DNA from: Candidatus Pelagibacter communis
GTDB lineage: Bacteria; Pseudomonadota; Alphaproteobacteria; Pelagibacterales; Pelagibacteraceae
Direction: 5' to 3'
Length of the DNA stretch: 64,000 bases
Assembly: GCF_001179925.1 (NCBI RefSeq)
Contig: NZ_CVSF01000064.1
Coordinates: forward strand, 46,238-110,237
Position 1 is the stretch's first letter. Every line of letters starts with the position of its first letter. Made by a program: the position numbers and the translations under genes. The notes beneath the pieces are model-generated. The model did no database searches and was not told where the DNA came from. It saw nothing but the letters and a program-made list of their open reading frames with translations. Of the stretch, positions 34,849 through 43,719 are shown piece by piece.

Positions 34849-35457
34849 ATGGAATACCTAGTAGTAGGTTTCTTTACTGGGCTTAGTCTAATTTTAGCAA
34901 TTGGAGCACAAAACGTCTTTGTAATAGAGCAGGGATTAAAAAAACAACACATCTTTCTTGTTTGTCTTGTTTGTTCAATATCAGATTTAATCTTAATATT
35001 TTTAGGAATATTTCTTTTTCATTATTTTATTCAATACTTTAATCCAACAATTGAGTTATTATTTAACATTCTTTTAATAATTTTCTTGATTCACTTTATT
35101 TATACAAAAATTAAGTCTTTTAATTTAAAAGTTAATTTTAATAATGAGGTTCCAGATATTTCAAAAATTAATATCTTTTTAAAAACTCTTGGCTTTACAT
35201 ATCTAAATCCACATGTTTATTCAGATACTGTATTTTTCTTGGGCAATTTTTCAAAAAACTTTATTATAAATCAAAAGATATTATTTGGGGTAGGGGCATC
35301 CATTGCATCTTTTGTTTTCTTTTTTGTCATTGGTTATTTATCTAAATATTTGTCTCAATATGCTCAGAGCGAAAAAGTTTGGAAAATTATAAATATATTC
35401 ATTATTAGTTTTATGAGTTTACTTACAATATTTGTTATTTTGGAAACGATTAATTAG
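34849..35457 (+). CDS. LysE/ArgO-family amino-acid exporter
   Basis: A 202-residue inner-membrane protein with six hydrophobic segments. The family start GFFTGLSLILAIGAQNVFVIEQGLKKQH and the TYLNPHVYSDTVFFLGNFS segment fit LysE/ArgO, exporters of lysine, arginine and analogues. Its end overlaps the convergent HpsN-like gene by 8 bases. Confidence 0.85.
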   Translation: MEYLVVGFFTGLSLILAIGAQNVFVIEQGLKKQHIFLVCLVCSISDLILIFLGIFLFHYFIQYFNPTIELLFNILLIIFLIHFIYTKIKSFNLKVNFNNEVPDISKINIFLKTLGFTYLNPHVYSDTVFFLGNFSKNFIINQKILFGVGASIASFVFFFVIGYLSKYLSQYAQSEKVWKIINIFIISFMSLLTIFVILETIN

Positions 35458-36736
35458 AGTATCCGTATTTTCTTAATCTAACATCACCAGTTCTTGCATG
35501 TGCTTCCATGCCTTCATATCTAGATATTCTAGCTGCAGCAGCACCGACAAGTTCTGTAGATTCTTTAGTCATTCTTTGGAAACTCAAAGTTTTAATAAAC
35601 TTACCTACAAATAAACCCCCAGTATATCTTCCAGCACCTTTGGTAGGTAGAATATGATTTGTTCCTGAGCACTTATCTCCATATGCTACTGTTGTCTCTT
35701 CACCTACAAATAAAGATCCATAATTAGTTAATTTTTCGTGGAACCATTTTAAATTTTCTGTTTGAACTTCTAGATGTTCAGGAGCGTACTCATCACTGAT
35801 TTTAACCATTTCTTCATCGGTATCGCAAAGAATTACTTCACCATAATCTTTCCATGCAGCATCGGCATTTTTTCTTGGTACCTCAGGAAGTTCTGCAATT
35901 AATTCTGGAACTCTTTTCATTACTTTTTCTGCAAGTTCTTTACTAGTTGTATATAGCCAACAAGGTGAATTGTATCCATGTTCAGCCTGACCCACTAAAT
36001 CAACTGCAACAATTTCTGGATCTGCTTTTGCATCTGCGATAATTCCAATTTCTGTTGGACCGGCAAATAAATCTATACCAACTTTACCGTACAAAATTCT
36101 TTTAGCTTCAGCTACAAACTGGTTTCCAGGTCCAACTATAATATCTGCTGGTGGGTTTTTAAATAATCCATTAGTCATTGCCGCAATAGCGGGAACACCA
36201 CCTAAATTTAAAATTATATCTGCACCACATAGATCAGCTGTATAAACAATAGTAGGGTGGGCTCCAATACCTTCTTTCGGCGGACTGCAGGCTATGATAT
36301 TTTTTACTCCCGCAACTTTAGCGGTAGTAACACTCATTACTGCTGATGCAATGTGAGCATATCTACCACCAGGTATATAGCAACCGGCTGTATTTACCGG
36401 AACTAATTTTTGACCTGCATAAAGACCATCTGAAAGCTCTACTTCAAAGTCTTGACCATAATTTTTTAATTGTGCTTCAGCAAATTTTCTAACTCTATCA
36501 AATGAAAATTGAATATCATCTTTAGTTTTTTGATCTAAATTTTTTTTAATTTGTTCAATTTTTTCCTTTGAAACAACAATCTCACCATCATATTTGTCAA
36601 ACTTTTTTGTCAAGTCGATGCAGCCTTTTTCTTTAGTTGTTTCAAGGTCTTTTAATAATTCCTGCACTATACCTGTGGTTTTATGGTCATCAGTTGATGA
36701 AGTTTTTGGAGATTTTTTTAAATATTTTATTGCCAT
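35450..36736 (-). CDS. hpsN: HisD-family dehydrogenase, probably sulfopropanediol 3-dehydrogenase (HpsN)
   Basis: A 428-residue histidinol-dehydrogenase-fold enzyme. Segments such as GQKLVPVNTAGCYIPGGRYAHIASA, CSPPKEGIGAHPTIVY, LFAGPTEIGIIADAKADPEI and VGQAEHGYNSPCW resemble HpsN, which oxidises R-dihydroxypropanesulfonate to R-sulfolactate, more than true HisD. Catalytic PEHLEVQ and the late EGMEAHA metal histidine are kept. The neighbours, a phosphotransacetylase and a ComC/Ldh-type dehydrogenase, fit sulfonate breakdown, and no histidine genes flank it. True HisD remains the main alternative. Confidence 0.8.
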   Translation of the reverse strand: MAIKYLKKSPKTSSTDDHKTTGIVQELLKDLETTKEKGCIDLTKKFDKYDGEIVVSKEKIEQIKKNLDQKTKDDIQFSFDRVRKFAEAQLKNYGQDFEVELSDGLYAGQKLVPVNTAGCYIPGGRYAHIASAVMSVTTAKVAGVKNIIACSPPKEGIGAHPTIVYTADLCGADIILNLGGVPAIAAMTNGLFKNPPADIIVGPGNQFVAEAKRILYGKVGIDLFAGPTEIGIIADAKADPEIVAVDLVGQAEHGYNSPCWLYTTSKELAEKVMKRVPELIAELPEVPRKNADAAWKDYGEVILCDTDEEMVKISDEYAPEHLEVQTENLKWFHEKLTNYGSLFVGEETTVAYGDKCSGTNHILPTKGAGRYTGGLFVGKFIKTLSFQRMTKESTELVGAAAARISRYEGMEAHARTGDVRLRKYGYSN

Positions 36737-36831
36737 TAATTATTTTCTTTTGATTAGTTGCCGATGTATTTAAAGTATAAGATAGATATTTTCAATGAAG
36801 AATTAAAATAAATCAAATTAATTGTTCAGAA

Positions 36832-37743
36832 TCAGTCTAAAGCAACAACAGCTGCTGCTATAGAAGCCAATCTAGCAGTCGCTTCATCTGAACGACTTGT
36901 TATAACCACAGGCACTTTTCCTCCTACCACTACTCCTGCTGCACATGCTCCACAAAAGTAAATTAACATTTTAACTAACCCATTTCCTGTTTCTACACTT
37001 GGAACAAGCAAAACATCAGCTAATCCAGCAACATCATTTTTAATTCCTTTAATTGCTGCCGATTTTTTTGATATACTATTATCAAATGCAAGAGGACCAA
37101 AAACATCTGCATCTAAATTTTCTTTTTTTGCAAGTTTAGTTAACTCCTCTGCATCTTTAGAACTTGGGACACTATCTAAAACTTCCTCAGTAGCTGATAA
37201 AATTGCGATTTTAGGTCTTTCAATTCCAATTCTTCTTGAAAAATTAATTACATTTTTAAGTATGTGCATTTTTGTTTTTACATTAGGCAAGACATTTAAT
37301 GCACCATCAGTAATAATCAGAGGTTTATCCTCTTTTTCTAAAGTCATATGCCAAATATGACTTAATCTAGTTTTTCCTAATAAATTATATTCTCTTTTAA
37401 GAACCTCTTTCATTAATATATCAGTATGTATGTGACCTTTAACAATAATTCTAATTTTTCCCTCACTTGCAAGTTTTGCTGCAATTGCAGCTGTATTGTT
37501 TTCTATAGGTTCATTTATTATTTCATATTGAGAAATATCCCATTTTAAATTTTCAGCACATTTCATGATTTCTTTTTCATCACCTATAAAAACAGGTTCA
37601 ATTAAATTTTCATTTACTGCATCTTGGACTGACAACATTGGCAAAGGTTTTCCCGCGTTGACTATACCTGCTTTTACTCCTTTTTTTTTATGAGCATAAT
37701 TAAGTAAGTTGTTAGGACAAACTATTTCTTTATTTGAAAGCAT
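36832..37743 (-). CDS. pta: Phosphate acetyl/butyryltransferase family (short Pta)
   Basis: A 303-residue enzyme of the PTA/PTB family, swapping phosphate and CoA on an acyl group. Recognisable are VKAGIVNAGKPLPMLSVQDAV, IIVKGHIHTDILMKEVL, TDGALNVLPNVKTKMHILKN and LLVPSVETGNGLVKMLIYFCGACAAGVVVGGKVPVVITSRSD. It lacks the long N-terminal domains of E. coli Pta. In sulfonate pathways this activity turns acetyl phosphate from Xsc into acetyl-CoA; its place beside HpsN- and ComC-like genes supports that. Confidence 0.85.
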   Translation of the reverse strand: MLSNKEIVCPNNLLNYAHKKKGVKAGIVNAGKPLPMLSVQDAVNENLIEPVFIGDEKEIMKCAENLKWDISQYEIINEPIENNTAAIAAKLASEGKIRIIVKGHIHTDILMKEVLKREYNLLGKTRLSHIWHMTLEKEDKPLIITDGALNVLPNVKTKMHILKNVINFSRRIGIERPKIAILSATEEVLDSVPSSKDAEELTKLAKKENLDADVFGPLAFDNSISKKSAAIKGIKNDVAGLADVLLVPSVETGNGLVKMLIYFCGACAAGVVVGGKVPVVITSRSDEATARLASIAAAVVALD

Positions 37744-37808
37744 TTTAAATAGATATAATCTTTTAATAAAAGAACAATAAATATAATTAAATTTTGTTTA
37801 TTATTTGA

Positions 37809-38813
37809 TTATTTTAGCAATAATTCTATATCTTTTTTAATAATATTAGGCACATTAATCTCTTTCTTCGAATTTTCTTTAAATCTCATAAATTTATTTT
37901 GACCCGGATATAAAATTTCTTTTACACCTTTGATTTTTGGTAATTTTTTTATAGTTCTTATATTTTCTTTAATTCTTTGATTAAAATTTTTTTGAAAAAT
38001 ATTCGCTTTAAAAGTAATAAAAAGATGACCAATATTCTGTGGACCGGTAAAATCATCAAAAGGATCTTTAACTTTTCCAGCGTGGTTTCCACCAGTCAAT
38101 ACACCACTTAAAATATCTACCATCCACGCAAGTCCAGATCCTCTATAACCTGCTATTGGCAATTGAACACCTTCTAAAGCCTTTTTTGCATTTGTAGTTT
38201 GGTTTCCAAATTTATCAAGTGCTACTCCTTCGGGGATTTTTTGATTGTTACGAGCAGCAACTCTAATTTTTCCTCTATTAATCATAGATATCGATGTGTC
38301 TAAAATGAAAGGAATATTAGATCCCGTTGGAGTTCCAAAACAAATTGGATTAGTTCCGAACAAACTTTTCAAAGATCCATGAGGTGCTACAGCTGGGGGT
38401 GCATTTGTATATATCATTGTGATAAGATTTTTTTTTACAGCTTGTTCAGCATAATAACCAGATAAACCATAGTGTCCGCTATTTTTTATAGCAACTAATC
38501 CAACACCAGTTTTTTTTGCATTCTTTATTGCAACTTTAATTCCAATATCTGCTGCAACGAAACCGATACTGTCATTAGCATTAATATGAGATATTGATTG
38601 AGAAATTTTTTTAATCTTTATTTTTGGCTTAGGATTTATAACTTTTTTAGATATACGGTCACAATACATTTTAAGCCTAGATAAACCATGACCATAAGCG
38701 CCAACAAGCTCTGCATTAATCAAAGCATTTGAGGAAATAATTGCATGATTATCTTTAAGACCATGTTTTTTAAAAATCTTAATTAATAAAGTTTTAAGTT
38801 TTTTTACTTTCAT
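37809..38813 (-). CDS. comC: Ldh2/MDH2-family dehydrogenase (possible sulfolactate dehydrogenase ComC)
   Basis: A 334-residue NAD(P)-dependent oxidoreductase of the malate/L-sulfolactate dehydrogenase family. GVGLVAIKNSGHYGLSGYYAEQA carries the catalytic His, APHGSLKSLFGTNPICFGTPTG the cofactor loop, and GYRGSGLAWMVDILSGVLTGG the C-terminal core. ComC, (R)-sulfolactate dehydrogenase, belongs to this family, and the HpsN-like enzyme next door would make its substrate. Malate, ureidoglycolate or other hydroxyacid use is possible. No substrate residue is diagnostic by eye. Confidence 0.72.
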   Translation of the reverse strand: MKVKKLKTLLIKIFKKHGLKDNHAIISSNALINAELVGAYGHGLSRLKMYCDRISKKVINPKPKIKIKKISQSISHINANDSIGFVAADIGIKVAIKNAKKTGVGLVAIKNSGHYGLSGYYAEQAVKKNLITMIYTNAPPAVAPHGSLKSLFGTNPICFGTPTGSNIPFILDTSISMINRGKIRVAARNNQKIPEGVALDKFGNQTTNAKKALEGVQLPIAGYRGSGLAWMVDILSGVLTGGNHAGKVKDPFDDFTGPQNIGHLFITFKANIFQKNFNQRIKENIRTIKKLPKIKGVKEILYPGQNKFMRFKENSKKEINVPNIIKKDIELLLK

Positions 38814-38869
38814 ATTATAAGGAATATCTCTATATCATGTTTTAAAAATAACAATAATGATTACAAAAA

Positions 38870-38885
38870 TTCAATATATATTGAA
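38870..38885. promoter_or_regulatory. Perfect 16-bp palindrome in a divergent promoter region
   Basis: TTCAATATATATTGAA reads the same on both strands. It lies 56 bases upstream of the ComC-like start (minus) and 12 bases before the epimerase ATG (plus), a typical place for a dimeric regulator. No family can be assigned. Confidence 0.4.
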
Positions 38886-38897
38886 GCAATTTAACTG

Positions 38898-39776
38898 ATG
38901 GGTAATAAAAAAAGTATCTTAATCACAGGTGGTGCGGGTTTTGTTGGATCTAATTTAATAAAAACATTATTAAAGAAAACAAAATTTAATATTATTAGTT
39001 TAGATAATTACTCTGCTGGTTCTAAAAAAAATCATATTTTTGATAAAAGAGTAAAATATTTAAAAGGAGAAACAAAGTATATCAAGACTTTGATCAAACA
39101 ACCTAAAAAGATTCACTCTGTTTTTCATTTTGGTGAATTTGCAAGAATTTATCAAAGCTTTATCAACATGAGTCAATGTTTAGACTCAAATACTATTGGA
39201 ACAAATTCAGTTTTTAATTTTTGTTTAGAAAATAAAATTAAACTGATTTATTCCGCAACTTCTGCTTCATTGGGAAATGATGGAAAGGATAAAAATTTAT
39301 CACCTTATGCATTTACCAAGGCAAAAAATTTAGAATTATTAGAAAATCTTAAAAAGTGGTTCAATTTTAAATATGAAGTAATCTATTTCTATAATGTTTA
39401 TGGACCTGGACAAATTTCTAAAGGAAAAATGGCTACTGTGATTGGCATTTTTGAAGAAGCTTATAAAATGAACAAACCATTACCAATTGTTTTACCTGGA
39501 ACACAATCTAGAAGATTTACTCATATAGATGATACAATAGAAGTATGTTTGCTGGCATGGAAAAGAAATTTATCTAGACACTATTCTATCTCACATAAGC
39601 AAAGTTTTTCAATTTTAGATGTTGCAAAGATGTTTGGATCAAAAATAAAATTTTTAAAAAAACGTCCTGGGGAAAGATATTCATCTGCTCTTACTAACAT
39701 GAATTTATCTAACAAAGTCCATAAACACTTTGGAAAAAAGAAACTAAAAGATTATATCAAAAATATAATTTCTTAA
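38898..39776 (+). CDS. NAD-dependent sugar epimerase/dehydratase (GalE-like SDR)
   Basis: A 292-residue extended short-chain dehydrogenase. The NAD site is ILITGGAGFVGSNL (residues 7-20) and the catalytic pair is in LSPYAFTKAKNLE (YxxxK), with NVYGPGQ in the substrate part. The usual Ser/Thr of the triad is in YSATSAS. It is likely a UDP-sugar 4-epimerase, but the exact sugar is unknown. It sits alone on the plus strand between two minus-strand groups (the HpsN/Pta/ComC set and TauABC), and its end is 12 bases from the convergent tauC-like gene. Confidence 0.78.
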   Translation: MGNKKSILITGGAGFVGSNLIKTLLKKTKFNIISLDNYSAGSKKNHIFDKRVKYLKGETKYIKTLIKQPKKIHSVFHFGEFARIYQSFINMSQCLDSNTIGTNSVFNFCLENKIKLIYSATSASLGNDGKDKNLSPYAFTKAKNLELLENLKKWFNFKYEVIYFYNVYGPGQISKGKMATVIGIFEEAYKMNKPLPIVLPGTQSRRFTHIDDTIEVCLLAWKRNLSRHYSISHKQSFSILDVAKMFGSKIKFLKKRPGERYSSALTNMNLSNKVHKHFGKKKLKDYIKNIIS

Positions 39777-39788
39777 TAAAATTCTTAA

Positions 39789-41714
39789 TTAACCTTTTCC
39801 TCGCCATGGAATCGTTTTATCAATAATTTTTCTTAAAGTTATGTCAAATAATAACCCAAGCATACCCATTATGAATATTGTTATCCAAATAACCTCATAT
39901 TGAAAATATTTCTTAGCCACATTTTCTACAAAGCCGATACCTGTAGTTCCAGCTAAAAATTCTGCTGCAACTAGAGTTCCCCAACACATACCTACAGCAA
40001 CTCTTATGCCTGTTAAAATTTCAGGTAAAGAATTTGGAAAAATTACGTATCTTAATATTTGTTTTTTTGATGCCCCTAATGAGTGAGCTGCATGAATTTT
40101 TGACAACTGAGTACCTGAAGCACCAGCTCTTGCAGAAATTATCATTATTGATAAAGAAACCATAAATAATAAAAACACTTTACCGGTGTTATCAATTCCT
40201 AGAACAGAAATTATGAGTGGCGCCCAAGCTAAAGGCGGAACTGGTCTATATAGTTCAATTAAAGGATCAAAAAAGCCCTTAGCAAATCTGTTTAAACCCA
40301 TAAATAATCCCAATGGAACTCCAATTATAATTCCAAAAACTAATCCTAAAAATACCCTTAAAAAAGAGTCCCATATATGACCATAAGGCACTGGTACTTT
40401 AAATAGTTTGAAGTCACCTGTTACAACTTTAAGCACGTAACCCTTAAAGTTTTGTTTCACTACTCCTTCTTTAGTATGAACTGGATATTCGCCAGGAAGA
40501 ATATCAGCTATCCAATCTGGCAGAATAAAACCTATCCATGTACTTATATCGACCATCTTAATCCATAAAAGTGGAATGTCTTTGTAACCTACGCTTGGTT
40601 TTGACATTAATACAAATTTGTTAAAAGTATCAGATGGTTTAGGAAGCCATCTACCTGAACCTTGTTCTGAACAACTTGGACCGCTAGCAACAATTGTACC
40701 AGCTGGAAACAGAAAGATATCAATAAGTCTCAAGCCGCCTTGAGCATCTAGTTGAGCGTTATCAAATTTGATAATAGCATTCTGCATTTTATCTAATACA
40801 TTTGGTGGATAAATACTTGCAAACTCTATTCTCCTTGCAATTTTAACGATGTTCTTAGCATAAGTAGATGCTATTTCTTCAGTTTCACTTAAATCGTTTC
40901 TGTAGATTTTAATTTTATCTTTAATTTCTTTAATTTTATTTTTGAATTCTGGATTATGGTTTCTTAGTTTGAAAAATTCCTCACTTATCAAATTTAATTC
41001 TTGAGCTGCAGCATGAAATTTTAAGCCCCTGTCTGTAGCAGGCACAAGAGGTACTTCTAATGTATTTTCAATACTTCCTGAACCTGCATCAATTTTTGTG
41101 ATACCCCAACCACCTTCTTCATTTACAGCCTTAAGTCTTTCATTAAGTTCTTGCTCTGTTTCAAATGGATAATCAGGTTTTTGAAAATTTTCTGTTAAAA
41201 GATTAATTCTACCAGTTATATCCTCAATTTTTTCTCTAGTTTCATTTTCAAGTAAATCCTCATTTGTTAATAAGGGAATTAATTGATTTGTTTTATTTAT
41301 AAAACCTAAAAGAATTGTTTTTTCCTCATTATTAAGTTCTTTAGAATTTTTTATTTCATTTGATAACCCTTCTAAGTTCTTATTTTCTTTTTTAATTTGA
41401 GAAGTACTTTTAAACTCTCTTTCTTCTATAGGAAATTGATATTTTAATCCTAACAAGGAGTCATTCACTTTTCCTACTTGGCAAAGCTCATTTGCAGATT
41501 TTGGATAAAAACCTTTTGCGATATCCCATGAATAGTACAGCCAAATTAAAAGAAGAAAACTACTTCCAACAACTACCCAGTGTGTTCCACCTAATGCTCT
41601 TTCAGGATTTCCAAAAACTGCATCAATTTTTTCAGTTTTAATTAGACGTCTGCCGTAAAGGATACAGCCAATGACAGCAAAAAATATTAAAAAAGTTACT
41701 ATTTGTGTTAACAT
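39789..41714 (-). CDS. tauC: TauC-like ABC permease with a ~390-residue extra N-terminal region
   Basis: A 641-residue protein. The last ~210 residues are a normal nitrate/taurine-type permease: HIWDSFLRVFLGLVFGIIIGVPLGLFMGL, and the EAA loop AAHSLGASKKQILRYVIFPNSLPEILTGIRVA. Before it come two membrane helices (MLTQIVTFLIFFAVIGCILYG and GTHWVVVGSSFLLLIWLYYS) and then a long Lys/Glu-rich helical region (about residues 90-320) predicted to lie outside the membrane. Normal TauC is about 275 residues. It starts directly after tauB and is transcribed with it. Confidence 0.88.
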   Translation of the reverse strand: MLTQIVTFLIFFAVIGCILYGRRLIKTEKIDAVFGNPERALGGTHWVVVGSSFLLLIWLYYSWDIAKGFYPKSANELCQVGKVNDSLLGLKYQFPIEEREFKSTSQIKKENKNLEGLSNEIKNSKELNNEEKTILLGFINKTNQLIPLLTNEDLLENETREKIEDITGRINLLTENFQKPDYPFETEQELNERLKAVNEEGGWGITKIDAGSGSIENTLEVPLVPATDRGLKFHAAAQELNLISEEFFKLRNHNPEFKNKIKEIKDKIKIYRNDLSETEEIASTYAKNIVKIARRIEFASIYPPNVLDKMQNAIIKFDNAQLDAQGGLRLIDIFLFPAGTIVASGPSCSEQGSGRWLPKPSDTFNKFVLMSKPSVGYKDIPLLWIKMVDISTWIGFILPDWIADILPGEYPVHTKEGVVKQNFKGYVLKVVTGDFKLFKVPVPYGHIWDSFLRVFLGLVFGIIIGVPLGLFMGLNRFAKGFFDPLIELYRPVPPLAWAPLIISVLGIDNTGKVFLLFMVSLSIMIISARAGASGTQLSKIHAAHSLGASKKQILRYVIFPNSLPEILTGIRVAVGMCWGTLVAAEFLAGTTGIGFVENVAKKYFQYEVIWITIFIMGMLGLLFDITLRKIIDKTIPWRGKG

Positions 41715-42512
41715 TTAATTTTCTTTCCCCATAATTTCTTCTTCCATATTCCAAATCATTTCTAAAATTTCCTCTCGCTTTGCAGAAAAATCTTTATCTT
41801 TTTTAATTTCTCTTAAATCCTGTTTTAGACCCATTGATGCAAATGGAAGATTGTATTCTTTATGTATACGTCCTGGTCGAGGAGCCATTACATATAGTCT
41901 TTCACCAAGTAATAACGCTTCTTCAACTGAGTGAGTGATTAATATAATTGTTTTTCCAGTTTCTTTCCAAATTTTTAAAACTAAGGACTGCATCTTCTCT
42001 CTTGTTAAAGCATCAAGAGCTCCCAAAGGCTCATCCATAAGAATTAAATCTGGATCATTAATTAAACACCTTGCAAGAGCAACTCTTTGCTGCATTCCTC
42101 CAGATAATTGATATGTAGGCGTATTACCAAACCCCTTTAGACCAACAATTTCTAACCACTCATCAACTTTTTTTTGAGTTTCAATTGGATCTTTTTTTTT
42201 CATTCTTAATCCAAAGTTGACATTTTCAGCTACAGTTAACCATTCAAATAAAGCTCCTTGTTGAAAAACCATTCCTCTTTCAACTCCAGGACCATCTATT
42301 TCTTTATCATTTAATGTAATACTTCCTGAAGTTGGTCTGATAAAACCTGCAGTGATGTTTAATAAAGTTGTTTTTCCACAACCAGATGGACCGAGGACTG
42401 TAAGAAGTTCACCTTTTTTTAACGTAAAATTTAAATCTTTCAAAGCGTGAACTGTTTCTCCTTTAGGAGTTTTAAAAATCATATTTAGATTTTGAGAAAC
42501 TAAATCACTCAT
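41715..42512 (-). CDS. tauB: Taurine/sulfonate-type ABC transporter ATPase
   Basis: A 265-residue transporter ATPase. Walker A GPSGCGKTT, signature LSGGMQQRVALARCL, Walker B LILMDEPLGALD and the H-loop ITHSVEEA are intact. GVERGMVFQQGALFEWLTVAENVNFGLRM matches the TauB/SsuB group. The C-terminal 40 residues after the core are Lys/Glu-rich. The gene abuts tauC and follows tauA after a terminator-like hairpin, so it is likely made at a lower level than the binding protein. Confidence 0.9.
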   Translation of the reverse strand: MSDLVSQNLNMIFKTPKGETVHALKDLNFTLKKGELLTVLGPSGCGKTTLLNITAGFIRPTSGSITLNDKEIDGPGVERGMVFQQGALFEWLTVAENVNFGLRMKKKDPIETQKKVDEWLEIVGLKGFGNTPTYQLSGGMQQRVALARCLINDPDLILMDEPLGALDALTREKMQSLVLKIWKETGKTIILITHSVEEALLLGERLYVMAPRPGRIHKEYNLPFASMGLKQDLREIKKDKDFSAKREEILEMIWNMEEEIMGKEN

Positions 42513-42545
42513 AAAAAGCTTTATATTAGAATTTTTAATAAAAAA

Positions 42546-42577
42546 ATAGGCACCAATCTATGAAAATTGGCGCCTAT
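42546..42577 (-). terminator. Attenuating terminator between tauA and tauB
   Basis: On the minus strand ATAGGCGCCAAT and ATTGGTGCCTAT form a 12-bp stem (one G-U pair) with an 8-base loop, followed directly by a run of seven T. It lies 23 bases after the tauA stop and 33 bases before the tauB start. Confidence 0.85.
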
Positions 42578-42600
42578 CTAAATTTTTACCTACCTTTAAA

Positions 42601-43542
42601 TTATAAAGGTAAGAAACTTGTATCTACGTTTCCTCTTGGTGTTCCCATTCCTTTTAAGAATGCATCAAGATTTCCACTCTCCATAGATTGTTTTGTTTCT
42701 TCTGGAGTTAAGAATTTGAAACCATCTAAAGTTTCTTTCATATCAGCAACTTTCATTTCTGAAGCTTTTGACATAGAATTCATATCGCTTTTACCAGCTC
42801 TATATCTTGCATTAGCTTCATGAGTTACTTCGATAAAAGTTCTTAGCATTCCAGGATTTTCCTTCATGAACTTTGTAGTTACAGAAGTAATATCTATCCC
42901 TAAAATACCAGCGTCTCTAGCTTCTTGAACTGTAAGTAATCTAGATCCAACCGCAGTTGCAGCTTTAATAGAATTACCACCAAATAAACATGCCATTACA
43001 ACATCACCACTTACTAAAGCAGCAGCTCCTTCCTCAGGATCCATTTGAATAATATCCATTTTTTTTCTGTCAGCTCCAACAACTTTCATACTTTCATCAA
43101 AAACATACTCAGCCATCGTTCCTAGTGGAACAGCAACTTTTTTACCTTCTAATTCAGTAGCGTTTGCTTTTGTGATTCCAGAAGCATTAGAAGTAACACA
43201 AGTAGTTCCTCCCATTCCGTATTCCATAGCAATGTCTACTAATTTAATAGGCGCTTTAGATTTTACAGCGTTAATGAAAGGTACTAAACCTTGAGAGTAA
43301 GAGATATCAATATCTCCTGCTAACATAGCATCGGTCATTGCTCCACCATTTGTGAAGTTAGTCCATTTAACAGGAACTCCCAAAGCTTTCGCAAAATTTT
43401 TCTTTTGCATGTCTTCCAAGTTTGGACTTGGCCATTCTAGAAAGTAAGCAACTCTCACTTCATTAGCAGCTGAATTAGCAACTGAAATGTTTAAATTAAG
43501 AGCTACAAAACATCCTAAAAGAAAACTAATTATTTTTTTCAT
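42601..43542 (-). CDS. tauA: Taurine/sulfonate-type ABC substrate-binding protein
   Basis: A 313-residue periplasmic binding protein with a Sec signal (KKIISFLLGCFVALNLNISVANSA). The TauA/SsuA fold is seen in VRVAYFLEWPSPNL, TNGGAMTDAMLAGDIDISYSQGLVPFINAVKSKAPIKLVDIAM and GKKVAVPLGTMAEYVFDESM. Substrate is inferred to be taurine because an omega-aminotransferase and alanine dehydrogenase are divergent just upstream. First gene of the TauABC set, with its own downstream terminator. Confidence 0.88.
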   Translation of the reverse strand: MKKIISFLLGCFVALNLNISVANSAANEVRVAYFLEWPSPNLEDMQKKNFAKALGVPVKWTNFTNGGAMTDAMLAGDIDISYSQGLVPFINAVKSKAPIKLVDIAMEYGMGGTTCVTSNASGITKANATELEGKKVAVPLGTMAEYVFDESMKVVGADRKKMDIIQMDPEEGAAALVSGDVVMACLFGGNSIKAATAVGSRLLTVQEARDAGILGIDITSVTTKFMKENPGMLRTFIEVTHEANARYRAGKSDMNSMSKASEMKVADMKETLDGFKFLTPEETKQSMESGNLDAFLKGMGTPRGNVDTSFLPL

Positions 43543-43626
43543 TTTATCCTCTTAGTTGATTTATAATTCATTGAGTAAAAATTAAATTCATTAAGAAGTA
43601 AAACAAAAAAGTGTCTAATTTGAATA

Positions 43627-43639
43627 CAACTTTGAGTTG
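43627..43639. promoter_or_regulatory. Short inverted repeat in the divergent tauA / aminotransferase region
   Basis: CAACT and AGTTG with a 3-base spacer, in the 177-base region that holds the promoters of both transcripts. A possible operator; the arms are short and chance is not excluded. The rest of the region is AT-rich without another clear signal. Confidence 0.25.
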
Positions 43640-43719
43640 CGTCAATTATTTTGGTGGTTAATTATACCTATTTAGTCTAAAGAATTTAAAAATTAACAAT
43701 TTAAAATTTAAAAAAAAAT

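Noticed and set aside
35450..36736. Histidinol dehydrogenase (hisD) as the final call
   Set aside because: Segment similarity and neighbours fit HpsN better; kept as the alternative.
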